Of a stretch of DNA of 42,790 bases, positions 17,337 through 25,963 are shown one piece after another. Origin of the DNA: Petrotoga mexicana DSM 14811 (lineage in GTDB: Bacteria; Thermotogota; Thermotogae; Petrotogales; Petrotogaceae); the NCBI RefSeq assembly GCF_002895565.1, contig NZ_AZRN01000025.1, positions 1 through 42,790 of the forward strand, written 5' to 3'. The notes under the pieces are model-generated. The model saw only the letters and a program-made list of their open reading frames with translations. It was not told where the DNA came from and searched no databases. Within the stretch, counting starts at the first letter, position 1. Every line of letters begins with the position of its first letter. Both the position numbers and the translations under genes were made by a program.

Positions 17337-18083
17337 ATGGAAGAAAAAGAAAAAGAAAAAGAAAAAAACCAATCCAACGACAGTCTAAAAAATTTATTAA
17401 TCATCATTGGCACTATGGCAGTCATATATTTTGCAACTTTCATACTATGGAATTTGTACGTAGAAAACTTAGAAAACCATTATTACTATCCATATGTAAA
17501 AATCAAAGAAACCGGCTACGAACGGGTTAAAAAAATGCCTTTTTCGCCCAAAGGTTACAATATAACTATTGAAAAAAGCAATATCACAAACACTTACACA
17601 GTAAAAACGAAGTTTGGTTCATTCAATATTCAAACATTTGACGATAGATTCTTCTTTTTTGAAAACTCTGATATGGTAGTAATCTCATATCCTTCATACG
17701 ATTTCAGAGGTCTTGAATATTCTGTAATTCTAAAAAATGGAAATATTTTTAAATTTGTCATAGTACCAAACGAGGAAATTGTGGAAGATATCTTCACCTT
17801 TGTTGAAAACCTTCTAAGAATAAGGGTTTTAGAGGTTCCAGAATTAGCAAATTATGATTATATCAAAGAAAGTGAGGATAGTTATACCATTGAAAGTAAA
17901 AGACAAGAATTTACTTTGTCAAAGAATTTAATAAGCACAGTAGGTGAATCCCAAGACTACATTTATTTCATTTCTAAAAAGTATGGGTTGTTCAACAAGA
18001 TTTACTATTTAGAAAAATCAACCAATAATTTTGGAGAGCTAATAATGATATCGGAATCTCAAGAATTTTGGAGCAATAATTAG
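17337..18083 (+). CDS. Membrane-anchored protein of unknown function (248 aa)
   Basis: The N-terminus is a run of Glu/Lys (EEKEKEKEK), followed by one hydrophobic segment LLIIIGTMAVIYFATFILW (about residues 21-39). An exported domain rich in aromatic and beta-type residues follows. This is a single-pass anchor with the tail probably outside. The start ATG 17337 has AGGAGA eight bases upstream. No known domain is recognisable. It follows two intergenic repeat elements and precedes glgP by 123 nt. Confidence 0.8.
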   Translation: MEEKEKEKEKNQSNDSLKNLLIIIGTMAVIYFATFILWNLYVENLENHYYYPYVKIKETGYERVKKMPFSPKGYNITIEKSNITNTYTVKTKFGSFNIQTFDDRFFFFENSDMVVISYPSYDFRGLEYSVILKNGNIFKFVIVPNEEIVEDIFTFVENLLRIRVLEVPELANYDYIKESEDSYTIESKRQEFTLSKNLISTVGESQDYIYFISKKYGLFNKIYYLEKSTNNFGELIMISESQEFWSNN

Positions 18084-18206
18084 AAAATTTAGAAATAAAG
18101 AATTTTCAAGTATTATATTTATTTTAAAAAAGTTACTGGGATTGGGTCCAAAAGGGGTTATCTAATTTTAAAGATTCTATCAAAAGCTATATTGGGAGGG
18201 TAAAAC

Positions 18207-20774
18207 ATGGATTTTATAAGTAAAATTACCGTCGTTCCAAAAATCCCAGAAAAGATTTCTGGGTTAAAAGAACTCTCGGAAAACATGTGGTGGACTTGGA
18301 ATTATAAAGCTCAAGCCTTATTCGAAAACATAGACAAAGAGCTTTGGGAATCCACCCAGAGAAACCCGGTCACTTTTTTAAAGCGTGTGGAACAAAAAAA
18401 GTTAAACAAAGCTGCAGAAGATTCAAAATTTAATGAACTCTATCAAGAAGTCATGAAAGGGTTCTCTGATTATATGAATGAAAATAGCAACACATGGTTC
18501 AGAAAAACCCATAGTTCTTTTAAAGAAGGGGAAATTGCTTACTTTTGTATGGAATACGGCCTTCACGAATCTTTTCCAATGTATTCTGGCGGTTTAGGGA
18601 TATTGGCTGGTGATCATCTAAAAAGTGCAAGTGATCTAGGTATACCGCTTATAGCTGTAGGTTTATTATATCAAAAGGGGTATTTCATTCAGAAGCTCAA
18701 TTCGGAAGGTTGGCAAGAAAGCATATATTTAGACTACGATTTTTCGGATTTCCCTATTATTCCCGCCAAAGACAGCAATGGAGATGAAATATATGTCGAT
18801 ATAGACCTGTTAGGGAAAAAGGTATTCGCTAAAGTTTGGCAGCTAAAGGTGGGAAGAGTGAACCTATATCTTCTAGACACCAACCTAATGCAAAATGACC
18901 CTGAAGATAGAGAAATAACCTCCACATTGTATGGTGGAGACATAGAAATGCGCATAAAGCAAGAAATACTAATAGGAATCGGTGGAGTTAAAGCGGTAAG
19001 AAAATTAGGATACAATCCTTCTGTTTGGCACATGAATGAAGGTCACGCTGCATTCTTAGGGCTTGAAAGAATACGTGAATTAGTTCAAGAACATGGCTTA
19101 ACTTTTCAGGAAGCAATTGAAACGGTTCGGGCTGGAAACGTTTTTACCACTCACACTCCTGTACCAGCTGGAAACGATGTATTTTCTATTTCTTTAATTG
19201 ATAAATATTTTGGAGACTTCTGGCCTAAATTAGGAGCTTCAAGGCAGGACTTTCTAAATTTAGGATTAGAAAAGCAACAAAGCACGGAAGAATTATTTTC
19301 AATGACCATTTTGGCGCTGAAACTCTCTGGGAGATCAAATGCAGTTTCAAGGCTACATGGAGAAGTATCAAGGAAGTTATGGAACCATGTTTGGCCTGGT
19401 ATTGAATGGTTGGAAGTACCTATAAACTATGTCACCAATGGTGTACATATAGACACATGGTTAAACCCAAAATTACAGGAATCTTTAAAAGAATACCTAG
19501 GTGCTGACTGGATGTCAAAGATTGACGATCCAGAACTTTGGGAAAAAATTGATAATATCCCTGACCATGAACTATGGGAAACTCACCAACAACTAAAGAA
19601 AGAGTTAATAGAATACATTAGGAAGAGTATAAAAGCACAAAGATCGAGACATGGAGAAACAGTTGAACAACTTGAAGAAGTAAATCAAATAGGTGATGAA
19701 AAAGCTTTAACTATTGGTTTTGCCAGAAGATTTGCTACTTACAAAAGAGCAGATTTAATATTCAGTGATGAAGAAAGATTAAAAAAGATTTTGAACGATC
19801 CGGACAAACCCGTACAATTAATATTCGCTGGTAAAGCTCATCCTGCAGATAAACCGGGTCAAGAACTCATAAAAAAGATATACGAATACTCACGAAAACC
19901 AGAATTTCAAAATAAGGTCATAATTCTGGAAAATTACGATATGGATATGGCAAGGCACTTAGTTTCGGGTGTTGACATTTGGTTAAACAATCCTAGACGT
20001 CCAAGAGAGGCATCTGGAACATCAGGTCAGAAAGCCGGAATGAATGGAGCTATAAACTTCTCAGTTTTAGATGGCTGGTGGGTTGAAGGATACAACGGTA
20101 AAAATGGATGGGCCATAGGGGACAACAGAGACTATGAAGACTTGAAATTACAGGATAAAATAGACAGTGTTTCAATATACAACCAATTAGAAAAACAAAT
20201 AGTGCCTCTGTACTATGAAAAAGAAGAATCTAACGTTTCAAAAGAATGGGTATCAAAGATGAAAGAATCTATTAAAAGTGTCACGTCTTTCTTCAACACA
20301 TCAAGAATGCTCAAAGAATACACTCAAAAACTATATATGCCAGCTCTTGAGCAACACATACGTTTTTCAAACGATGACTTTAAATTGGCAAAAGAATTTG
20401 CCGGTTGGGTTAAATTATTAAAAGAAAATTGGGACTCTATAAAAATACATGTCAAACTCGATCAAGATCTTACTGGTGTAAAAAATGCAGAAGAAGAAAT
20501 AGGAGTACAAGCAGAAATATACTTGCCAGGTATAGGTCCAGACTCAATCCTACCAGAAGTTGTATTTGCAAGGTTAAAAGATGGTAAAATAGCAAACATA
20601 AGGCGGTACGATATGAAACTCATCAAAGAAGTACAAAAAGACACATATCTATACTCAGTAAAATTTAAAATAGAAGACAGGGGGGAATATGGAATAAATG
20701 TAAGGGTAACACCTAACAATCCTCTCATGCCCCATAAAAACTACTTGATGGGACTAGTGAAATATCCTCAATAA
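18207..20774 (+). CDS. glgP: Alpha-glucan (maltodextrin) phosphorylase
   Basis: Releases glucose 1-phosphate from alpha-1,4-glucans; the phosphohexomutase at 323 would convert that product to glucose 6-phosphate. The N-terminal WWTWNYKAQALFE region is the DUF3417 lead seen in the short bacterial/archaeal phosphorylase branch. The catalytic half has FARRFATYKRADLIF and the pyridoxal-phosphate region RPREASGTSGQKAGMNGA, with the cofactor lysine in GQKAG. Family length is about 820-860 residues; this is 855. ATG 18207 follows GGGAGG by 7 nt. No obvious terminator separates it from nrdJ, which has its own promoter. Confidence 0.95.
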   Translation: MDFISKITVVPKIPEKISGLKELSENMWWTWNYKAQALFENIDKELWESTQRNPVTFLKRVEQKKLNKAAEDSKFNELYQEVMKGFSDYMNENSNTWFRKTHSSFKEGEIAYFCMEYGLHESFPMYSGGLGILAGDHLKSASDLGIPLIAVGLLYQKGYFIQKLNSEGWQESIYLDYDFSDFPIIPAKDSNGDEIYVDIDLLGKKVFAKVWQLKVGRVNLYLLDTNLMQNDPEDREITSTLYGGDIEMRIKQEILIGIGGVKAVRKLGYNPSVWHMNEGHAAFLGLERIRELVQEHGLTFQEAIETVRAGNVFTTHTPVPAGNDVFSISLIDKYFGDFWPKLGASRQDFLNLGLEKQQSTEELFSMTILALKLSGRSNAVSRLHGEVSRKLWNHVWPGIEWLEVPINYVTNGVHIDTWLNPKLQESLKEYLGADWMSKIDDPELWEKIDNIPDHELWETHQQLKKELIEYIRKSIKAQRSRHGETVEQLEEVNQIGDEKALTIGFARRFATYKRADLIFSDEERLKKILNDPDKPVQLIFAGKAHPADKPGQELIKKIYEYSRKPEFQNKVIILENYDMDMARHLVSGVDIWLNNPRRPREASGTSGQKAGMNGAINFSVLDGWWVEGYNGKNGWAIGDNRDYEDLKLQDKIDSVSIYNQLEKQIVPLYYEKEESNVSKEWVSKMKESIKSVTSFFNTSRMLKEYTQKLYMPALEQHIRFSNDDFKLAKEFAGWVKLLKENWDSIKIHVKLDQDLTGVKNAEEEIGVQAEIYLPGIGPDSILPEVVFARLKDGKIANIRRYDMKLIKEVQKDTYLYSVKFKIEDRGEYGINVRVTPNNPLMPHKNYLMGLVKYPQ

Positions 20775-20795
20775 GATTTTGTAAATTTTTAATAG

Positions 20796-20861
20796 ACCCC
20801 CTTGATTTCAATATATTGTCGTGTTATCATATAAAAGTACAATATATTGATTCAAGGGGGT
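20796..20861 (+). promoter_or_regulatory. nrdJ promoter with paired NrdR boxes
   Basis: Two copies of CAATATATTG lie at 20809-20818 and 20840-20849, 31 bp centre to centre, the three-turn spacing known for NrdR repressor sites. The promoter is TTGATT (20802-20807), 17 bp, TATCAT (20825-20830). The first box fills the spacer and the second covers the transcription start. Both sit in a longer inverted repeat whose arms begin acccccttga and end tcaagggggt. Known biology: NrdR with bound dATP represses ribonucleotide reductase genes. Confidence 0.88.
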
Positions 20862-20868
20862 AATTTTC

Positions 20869-23391
20869 ATGAGAGTTTTAAATAAATGGATCCAAAAAGA
20901 ACCATCGAAGAATGCAATCACCATATTAAAAGACAGATATTTCTTAAAAGATGGCGAAGGGAATTATTTAGAAAGCACATGGGATGAAGTTTCAAAAAGG
21001 ATTGCAAGACATGTTGCTGCAGCTGAAGTAAACTATACCAGTGATATAGAAGAAATAAAAAATGCAGAAGAGCATTTTTATCAACTAATTAAATCTCGAA
21101 TTTTCTTACCAAACAGTCCAACGATATTCAACGCAGGCAAAACAATGGACAGACAATTATTCAAAAAAGATATAGAAGAAACAACTTTAGAAGACTACAA
21201 AACAATTTTTGATTCAAGAACAAAACACAACATGTTATCTGCATGTTTTGTAATCCCTATGGACGACTCAATGAGCGCCATATTTGATGCGGTAAAAAAT
21301 GCTGCTTTAATAATGAAATATGGAGGAGGAGTAGGATACGACTTCTCTGTTTTACGTCCAAAAGGTTCTTCTATCGCTGGAACAGGGGGAAAATCCTCCG
21401 GACCCATTAGCTTCATGCATGTTTTCAACACAGCAGCTTCCACGATAGAACAAGGTGGGGCAAGGCGGGCAGCTCAAATGGCTGTACTAAGGTATGATCA
21501 TCCCGATGTCTTTGACTTTATAAATTCCAAAAAAGACAACAAAGGCAACAATGTCTTGAATTACTTCAACATTTCAGTGAACATTGACAACCCAAAAGAA
21601 TTCAAAAAAATGCTCGAAGAAAATGGAGATCTCACCTTAGAACATCCCGCATCATCCATAAGAAAGACTATCAAGGCAAACGATCTAATGAACAAAATGG
21701 TAGAAAACGCATGGAAAACGGGAGATCCTGGCATGCTCTTCCTTGGCAGACACAATCAATACTACGCAATGAGTGAACATACCCCAGTCACCGCCACAAA
21801 CCCTTGTGGAGAAGAACCACTACCACCTTTTGGAAGTTGTAATCTCGGTTCTATAGACGTTGCAAAGTTAGTTGAAGACATGGATTTAGGAAACCCAAAC
21901 TCGGATGATATTTCAGAATTCCAAGAAATAATATATTGGGCTGTTAGATTTTTAGATGACGTCATAGAATCAAACATCTATCCTCTAAAAGAAATTGAAG
22001 AAATGTCTAAAAAGCAAAGATTTATTGGATTAGGAATAATGGGATTAGCAGATGCGTTGTACAAAAAAGAGCTACCTTACAACTCAGAACAAGCCAGAAA
22101 ATTCATGGCAAAATTAACCGCTGAATTAGCGTATTTCTCTCATGTTGCAAGTACTGAATTAGCCAAAGAAAGGGGCAATTTCCCAGATTTTCAAAGATCC
22201 AAATACCCGCACGGTTTCATACCATTTCCCATGTTGGATGACGAAATAGACGAAGACATAAAAGCATGGAATGAAAAAATACGTCAACATTTTCAAGGCG
22301 AAGCTACAAAATACAAAAGAAATGTACAAACGAACACCATAGCCCCAACAGGTTCAATATCTAACTTGGCAGATACATCAAGTGGGATTGAGCCAAATTT
22401 CTTACTATCCTATGTAAGATACATGACCAACAAAGAAGGAGACAGAGTTCCCCTATCTTACATAAATCCAATATTAATGGAAAAAATAGGCACCAACATG
22501 ACAGAAGAGTTAAAAGCTGAAATCATTGAAAAAGGAAGCATTCAAAATATAGACAGCATACCAAACGAAATCAAAAAAATATTTGTAACCTCAATGGACA
22601 TACCACCAAAAGATCATTTATTAGCCCAACACGTAATTCAAAGTTATCTTGATGCATCATGCTCTAAAACTATAAACATGCCTAAATCTTCAACAATAGA
22701 AGACGTTAAAGCTATCTATCTACAAGCATTAGAATTAAACCTAAAAGGATTAACTATTTACAGAGATGGGAGCCTTGAAACTCAAGTTCTAACCTCCGCT
22801 TCCAAAGAAGAAAAGGAAACATCCGAAACACAAGGCAAAAACGTTACATTCTTCGTATTGGATGAAAAACATAAACTAAGAGCAAGGCCAAGAAAAGAAA
22901 CCTTACGAAGCGTCACACGAAAGTTCAAACACGACACGGGAACAGTATACGTCACCGTCTCCTTTGATGATGGCGGTGAAGCCGTAGAAATCTTTCTATC
23001 AGATGGCACAGAAACTGCAGAGGTTATTGGAAGATTATCATCCATAGCTTTAAGAGCAGGCGTTTCAACTGATGAAATAGTTGAGCAATTAAAAAAAGTT
23101 AAGGGAACATATTGTAAAGAATTGGCACAAGAAATAAGCAAAGCCCTCAACGATTTCAACCAATTATGGGAATCTCAAATAGAAGATTATGAAGTAATAA
23201 GAACGGGAACGCCGAAAACCAGGGAAGAAGTAGAAAAATTCGTATACGCCAACGACTTAAAATACGAAAAAGGATATTATATAGACTCAGAAGGCAACGC
23301 ATACTGCCCAAGCTGCTTATCTAAAAATACCCTGATAAACGAATCAGGCTGTGTTACCTGCACCACTTGCGGATGGTCAAAGTGTTCTTAA
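20869..23391 (+). CDS. nrdJ: Adenosylcobalamin-dependent (class II) ribonucleotide reductase
   Basis: Reduces ribonucleotides to deoxyribonucleotides using coenzyme B12 to start the radical, without oxygen or a second subunit. LSACFVIPMDDS near residue 122, NPCGEEPLPPFGSCNLGSIDV near 307 with the active-site cysteine, and the phosphate loop NTIAPTGSISNLADTSSGIEPNF near 490 are class II hallmarks. The C-terminal 200 residues hold a DUF-like domain (DTGTVYVTVSFDDGGEAVEIF) and end in a cysteine-rich tail CPSC...CVTCTTCGWSKCS, the thioredoxin-reducible/zinc-ribbon end of thermotogal and related NrdJ. 840 residues. AAGGGGGT precedes the ATG by 8 nt. Regulation by NrdR is visible upstream. Confidence 0.96.
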   Translation: MRVLNKWIQKEPSKNAITILKDRYFLKDGEGNYLESTWDEVSKRIARHVAAAEVNYTSDIEEIKNAEEHFYQLIKSRIFLPNSPTIFNAGKTMDRQLFKKDIEETTLEDYKTIFDSRTKHNMLSACFVIPMDDSMSAIFDAVKNAALIMKYGGGVGYDFSVLRPKGSSIAGTGGKSSGPISFMHVFNTAASTIEQGGARRAAQMAVLRYDHPDVFDFINSKKDNKGNNVLNYFNISVNIDNPKEFKKMLEENGDLTLEHPASSIRKTIKANDLMNKMVENAWKTGDPGMLFLGRHNQYYAMSEHTPVTATNPCGEEPLPPFGSCNLGSIDVAKLVEDMDLGNPNSDDISEFQEIIYWAVRFLDDVIESNIYPLKEIEEMSKKQRFIGLGIMGLADALYKKELPYNSEQARKFMAKLTAELAYFSHVASTELAKERGNFPDFQRSKYPHGFIPFPMLDDEIDEDIKAWNEKIRQHFQGEATKYKRNVQTNTIAPTGSISNLADTSSGIEPNFLLSYVRYMTNKEGDRVPLSYINPILMEKIGTNMTEELKAEIIEKGSIQNIDSIPNEIKKIFVTSMDIPPKDHLLAQHVIQSYLDASCSKTINMPKSSTIEDVKAIYLQALELNLKGLTIYRDGSLETQVLTSASKEEKETSETQGKNVTFFVLDEKHKLRARPRKETLRSVTRKFKHDTGTVYVTVSFDDGGEAVEIFLSDGTETAEVIGRLSSIALRAGVSTDEIVEQLKKVKGTYCKELAQEISKALNDFNQLWESQIEDYEVIRTGTPKTREEVEKFVYANDLKYEKGYYIDSEGNAYCPSCLSKNTLINESGCVTCTTCGWSKCS

Positions 23392-23414
23392 AAATATATA
23401 TATAACAAATATTC

Positions 23415-23445
23415 AAACCCGGTGGAAATGCTCACCGGGTTTTTA
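23415..23445 (+). terminator. Intrinsic terminator of nrdJ
   Basis: A perfect 10-bp stem aaacccggtg/caccgggttt with an 8-nt loop, followed by TTTTTAT, begins 23 nt after the nrdJ stop. Confidence 0.9.
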
Positions 23446-23503
23446 TATCGTAAATACGACTTAGCTATAATAATTTTAATAACCTAGATTTTATTATCAG
23501 AAA

Positions 23504-23854
23504 CTATTCTTTATCTACTTTTTTACTGCTAGAATAACTAATTACCTTTACATCTTCTACAGTAATTAATCCATCTTTAACTAATTCCTGGACCTCAGGT
23601 AATATTTTTTCAATCTTTTCAGCCTCATCTACCACTTCTATTATCAAAGGAAGATCTGAGGATAATTGTAAAATATGTGCACTTTCTATTCTACTATTTA
23701 AGCCGAAACCTTCTATGCCTCTAATGACAGTGGTACCAGCCATCCCAGCCTTTTTAAACTTCTTAACTAAAACGTGGTAAAGTGGCTCATGATTCCATTT
23801 ATCTGTTTCACCGATATATATTTTTAAAATCTTGCCTTCTCCTGAATATTGCAT
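23504..23854 (-). CDS. DUF190 family (PII-like) protein
   Basis: A 116-residue protein of the DUF190 family, a small ferredoxin-like fold related in shape to PII signalling proteins. Visible family features are LKIYIGETDKW at the start, the loop KAGMAGTTVIRGIEGFG near residues 36-52 and DLPLIIEVVDEAEKIEKILPEV. DUF190 genes commonly lie next to crcB, as here (59 nt downstream), which suggests a role in fluoride response; the biochemical function is not settled. ATG 23854 has AAAGGAG upstream. Confidence 0.9.
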   Translation of the reverse strand: MQYSGEGKILKIYIGETDKWNHEPLYHVLVKKFKKAGMAGTTVIRGIEGFGLNSRIESAHILQLSSDLPLIIEVVDEAEKIEKILPEVQELVKDGLITVEDVKVISYSSSKKVDKE

Positions 23855-23913
23855 GATTTTCTCCTTTCTATGGACTACCTAGCAATTTAAATAAATTTAT
23901 TAAGAAAACGGAA

Positions 23914-24291
23914 TTAGCTAATAGCCTTTGCTAGAATAATGCCTCCCATAACAGAAACAAGACCTAAGAGCAAATTCGAAAGGATATTCATTCCAGCAAA
24001 GAACCAATCTCGTTCTTCAATAAGAACAACTGTCTCATAACTAAAGGTTGAAAAAGTAGTCAGAGCACCGATAAATCCCGTAGTGATTGCCAATCTAAGG
24101 TAAGGATGAGTTAAACCTTTCTCTAGGAAAAAGGTCATTATAAATCCAAGAAGAAAAGATCCAAGAAGATTAACTATTAAAGTACCATAAGGCAAAACAC
24201 CCTCAAGTTTCAAGCTTACCCACCTCGAAAGCAAAAATCGACTAATCGCTCCAAAAAATCCTCCTAACCCTACAAAGAAAATTTCTACCAT
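23914..24291 (-). CDS. crcB: Fluoride ion channel CrcB/Fluc
   Basis: Small membrane protein that dimerises to let fluoride leave the cell. Four hydrophobic segments fill its 125 residues. The family motifs GGFFGAISRFLLSRWV at the N-terminus, GTLIVNLLGSFLLGF near residue 40 and TGFIGALTTFSTFSYETV near residue 73 are all present, including the conserved Asn and the TTFSTFS pore region. ATG 24291 follows AAAGGAG. The AT-rich upstream region has TATAAT-like boxes but no fluoride riboswitch that I can recognise. Confidence 0.95.
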   Translation of the reverse strand: MVEIFFVGLGGFFGAISRFLLSRWVSLKLEGVLPYGTLIVNLLGSFLLGFIMTFFLEKGLTHPYLRLAITTGFIGALTTFSTFSYETVVLIEERDWFFAGMNILSNLLLGLVSVMGGIILAKAIS

Positions 24292-24384
24292 ATTTGGCTC
24301 CTTTCTTTTTCCAAAGATCTTTTAACATTATTATATATTATAATTATTCAAAAACAAAAAAAGTTATAATATTTACGGAGACCT

Positions 24385-24497
24385 TCAAAAAAGTGTTAAA
24401 CGTCACGACCTTTTTATCTTAAGTATATGAATTGATTCTTAACAATCTCTCAAAGTTTTGTTTGACAATCTTAATTTTTTATGATAATATAAAATAA
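24385..24497 (+). promoter_or_regulatory. CRISPR-leader-like promoter before the 24645 gene
   Basis: TTGACA (24462-24467), 17 bp, TAATAT (24485-24490) is a strong promoter. The stretch from caaagttttg through ttgacaatc to taattttttatgata is nearly the same as the leader directly before the CRISPR repeats at 33.4 kb. The part to its left (aagtgttaaa ... ttaacaat.tctcaaagttttg) matches 42523-42590 upstream of cas6. No CRISPR repeat follows here; instead a leader of about 150 nt with a small hairpin atacta-ttg-tagtat (24534-24548) leads to the gene at 24645. The rest of the 353-nt gap is AT-rich with nothing else clear. Confidence 0.65.
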
Positions 24498-24644
24498 CTT
24501 GCTTTCTTTAGCTTACCTTAGCTAATCATCCGCATACTATTGTAGTATTAGGGTATATCTTTACAAAAAAATAATAACCAAATCAAAAACAAATTTTTAG
24601 TGCTGTTTTTTTTGTTGTATAAACAATCACGAGGGGGGAACAAA

Positions 24645-25169
24645 ATGAAAAAGGGTTTAATTTTAACTTTGATATTGTTGGTAGGCATGCTTTCACTATT
24701 TTCACAAGATTCAATGACTGAGGCTCCTGAAGAACAAATTACACAGATCCTGACCACGAACCCACTTGGATCATTATTTGGTTTCTACAACGTTTCATAC
24801 GAAAGGCCACTTTCCTCAAGTGGTTCGATCCAGGTCAGCGCTCTTGTACAGTCCTTAGATATCATTATTGCACAAGTCAGCACTTTCGGCGGTGGTGTGG
24901 CATATCGCAACTACCTACATCAGACTGCACCAAGTGGTTTCTACGTTGCCCCAAGCGTTAGTGTGCTATATGGCTCAGCGATGGAAGATATCTACGACAC
25001 AGAGGGTTCTGTGCGTTTTCTCCTCGTAGGTGGTGTTGCAGGTTACCAGTGGATAAGTATCGGAGGATTTGTGGTCGACATCTCTGCTGGTGTAAATGCG
25101 ATTTTTGGTGCGCCAATACAACCAATCACATCTCCGGGGTTCGGTTTTGCCGTAGGATATGGATGGTGA
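24645..25169 (+). CDS. Small exported beta-barrel-like protein (DUF3575-like)
   Basis: A 174-residue protein with a clear signal peptide KKGLILTLILLVGMLSLFS. The mature part begins around QDSMTEAPEEQ. It then has NPLGSLFGFYNVSYERPLSSSGSIQVSA, resembling the start of DUF3575 barrels, followed by alternating strands with glycines (FGGGVAYRNYL, GFYVAPSVSVLYG, FLLVGGVAGYQW) and a C-terminal aromatic (GFGFAVGYGW) as in outer-membrane proteins. In Thermotogae the toga is an outer membrane, so that is the likely location. ATG 24645 follows GAGGGGGG. The gene looks richer in G+C than crcB and nrdJ, which suggests foreign origin; the promoter looks borrowed from a CRISPR leader. Confidence 0.75.
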   Translation: MKKGLILTLILLVGMLSLFSQDSMTEAPEEQITQILTTNPLGSLFGFYNVSYERPLSSSGSIQVSALVQSLDIIIAQVSTFGGGVAYRNYLHQTAPSGFYVAPSVSVLYGSAMEDIYDTEGSVRFLLVGGVAGYQWISIGGFVVDISAGVNAIFGAPIQPITSPGFGFAVGYGW

Positions 25170-25372
25170 GCTCCTTAAATTAATTTTTGATAACTGATCA
25201 ACTTTTGATTGACATTAGTAAATAGTTCATCATCTTTATTAAATAAACTGGGGAGTTTAGAATCGAATTATTATACAAAGTTAACAGTGAATAAATAATT
25301 TAACTAAACTCTATACGAATTTATATTCGCATATTTGACCTAATAATAAAAAAAGAAATTAATATCAAAAAA

Positions 25373-25418
25373 GTCTGTCGACCTGCTATAAGATAAAAAT
25401 ACAATGTGGTCGACAGAT
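25373..25418. repeat. Conserved GTCGAC hairpin element, copy 1
   Basis: The arms gtctgtcgacc (25373-25383) and ggtcgacagat (25408-25418) pair over at least 10 bp around a 24-nt loop containing ataagataaaaat. The DNA to the left (taataataaaaaaagaaa...) also matches the second copy at 42475-42522. Frames that read FYLI.GRQTF in both places are this hairpin read as protein. Confidence 0.7.
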
Positions 25419-25583
25419 GAGGAATGGAACGTAAGGGAAGGATATAGTTATATACGAAGGCAGAAAGTATATTGTTAAAAATATACAAGATAAGAGTAGA
25501 TACTTCAAAACTTGTAAAGCTTTCCAACCCACTAAAAACTGAACTTCTTAGGCTTTATATCTTTCGAAAAGGGTTATATATAG

Positions 25584-25667
25584 TATGAGCGACAAGTTAG
25601 CTTTCATCTCTTCGATGAATTAGAGAGAACTTCCGTTGAATTTCTCAAATCAGCTGTTTTTGTTTAG
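25584..25667 (+). pseudogene. Possible transposase fragment
   Basis: A 27-codon stretch between two stops reads ERQVSFHLFDELERTSVEF then LKSAVFV. The pattern D/E-x-x-S-x-x-F-L-K resembles the DDE core region of IS481/IS3-type transposases just before the TDNG motif, which is absent. It is too short to be sure and could be chance. Confidence 0.25.
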
Positions 25668-25963
25668 GAAAATGTTAGGTAATTAAGCTGAGGTTGAATT
25701 AAGTCTTTCCATTATTTTATCATTCTAATTTTTAGCGGTGTATTTTTCACCTTAATTTACAATTCATTTTTTATACCCATACTTCGTAAAAGTAAACTAA
25801 TTTTTTGTTATAAAAAACAAACAAAGTATGTTATAATATATTTATATTTTTTAAATTTAAGGTCTTTTAGTATTACGAATTTTTACAGAATAAGACTATT
25901 ACCATTTGCTAGTAATTTCAAAGAGAGTAACAACAAAATTTTAAAGAAGGAGGGGAGGAGTGT

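Larger units (their letters stand above)
25170..25963. other. 794-nt AT-rich region without intact genes
   Basis: It contains ttttgattgaca near 25203-25214, resembling the start of the CRISPR-leader promoter, then the conserved hairpin listed separately, a possible transposase scrap, and a long AT-rich stretch. A TATAAT (25832-25837) lies about 130 nt before cooF with no good -35. The ribosome site GGAGGGGAGGAG is just before the cooF ATG. I looked for a CooA or CRP-type palindrome (TGTCA...TGACA) near the promoter and found none. Confidence 0.6.

Noticed and set aside
24292-24380. Fluoride riboswitch upstream of crcB
   Set aside because: I looked for the conserved riboswitch core on the minus strand. 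The 90 nt before crcB are almost pure A/T with no matching helices.
25700-25963. CooA/CRP-type operator before cooF
   Set aside because: No TGTCA-type palindrome is present near the TATAAT; only weak AT-rich symmetries are seen.
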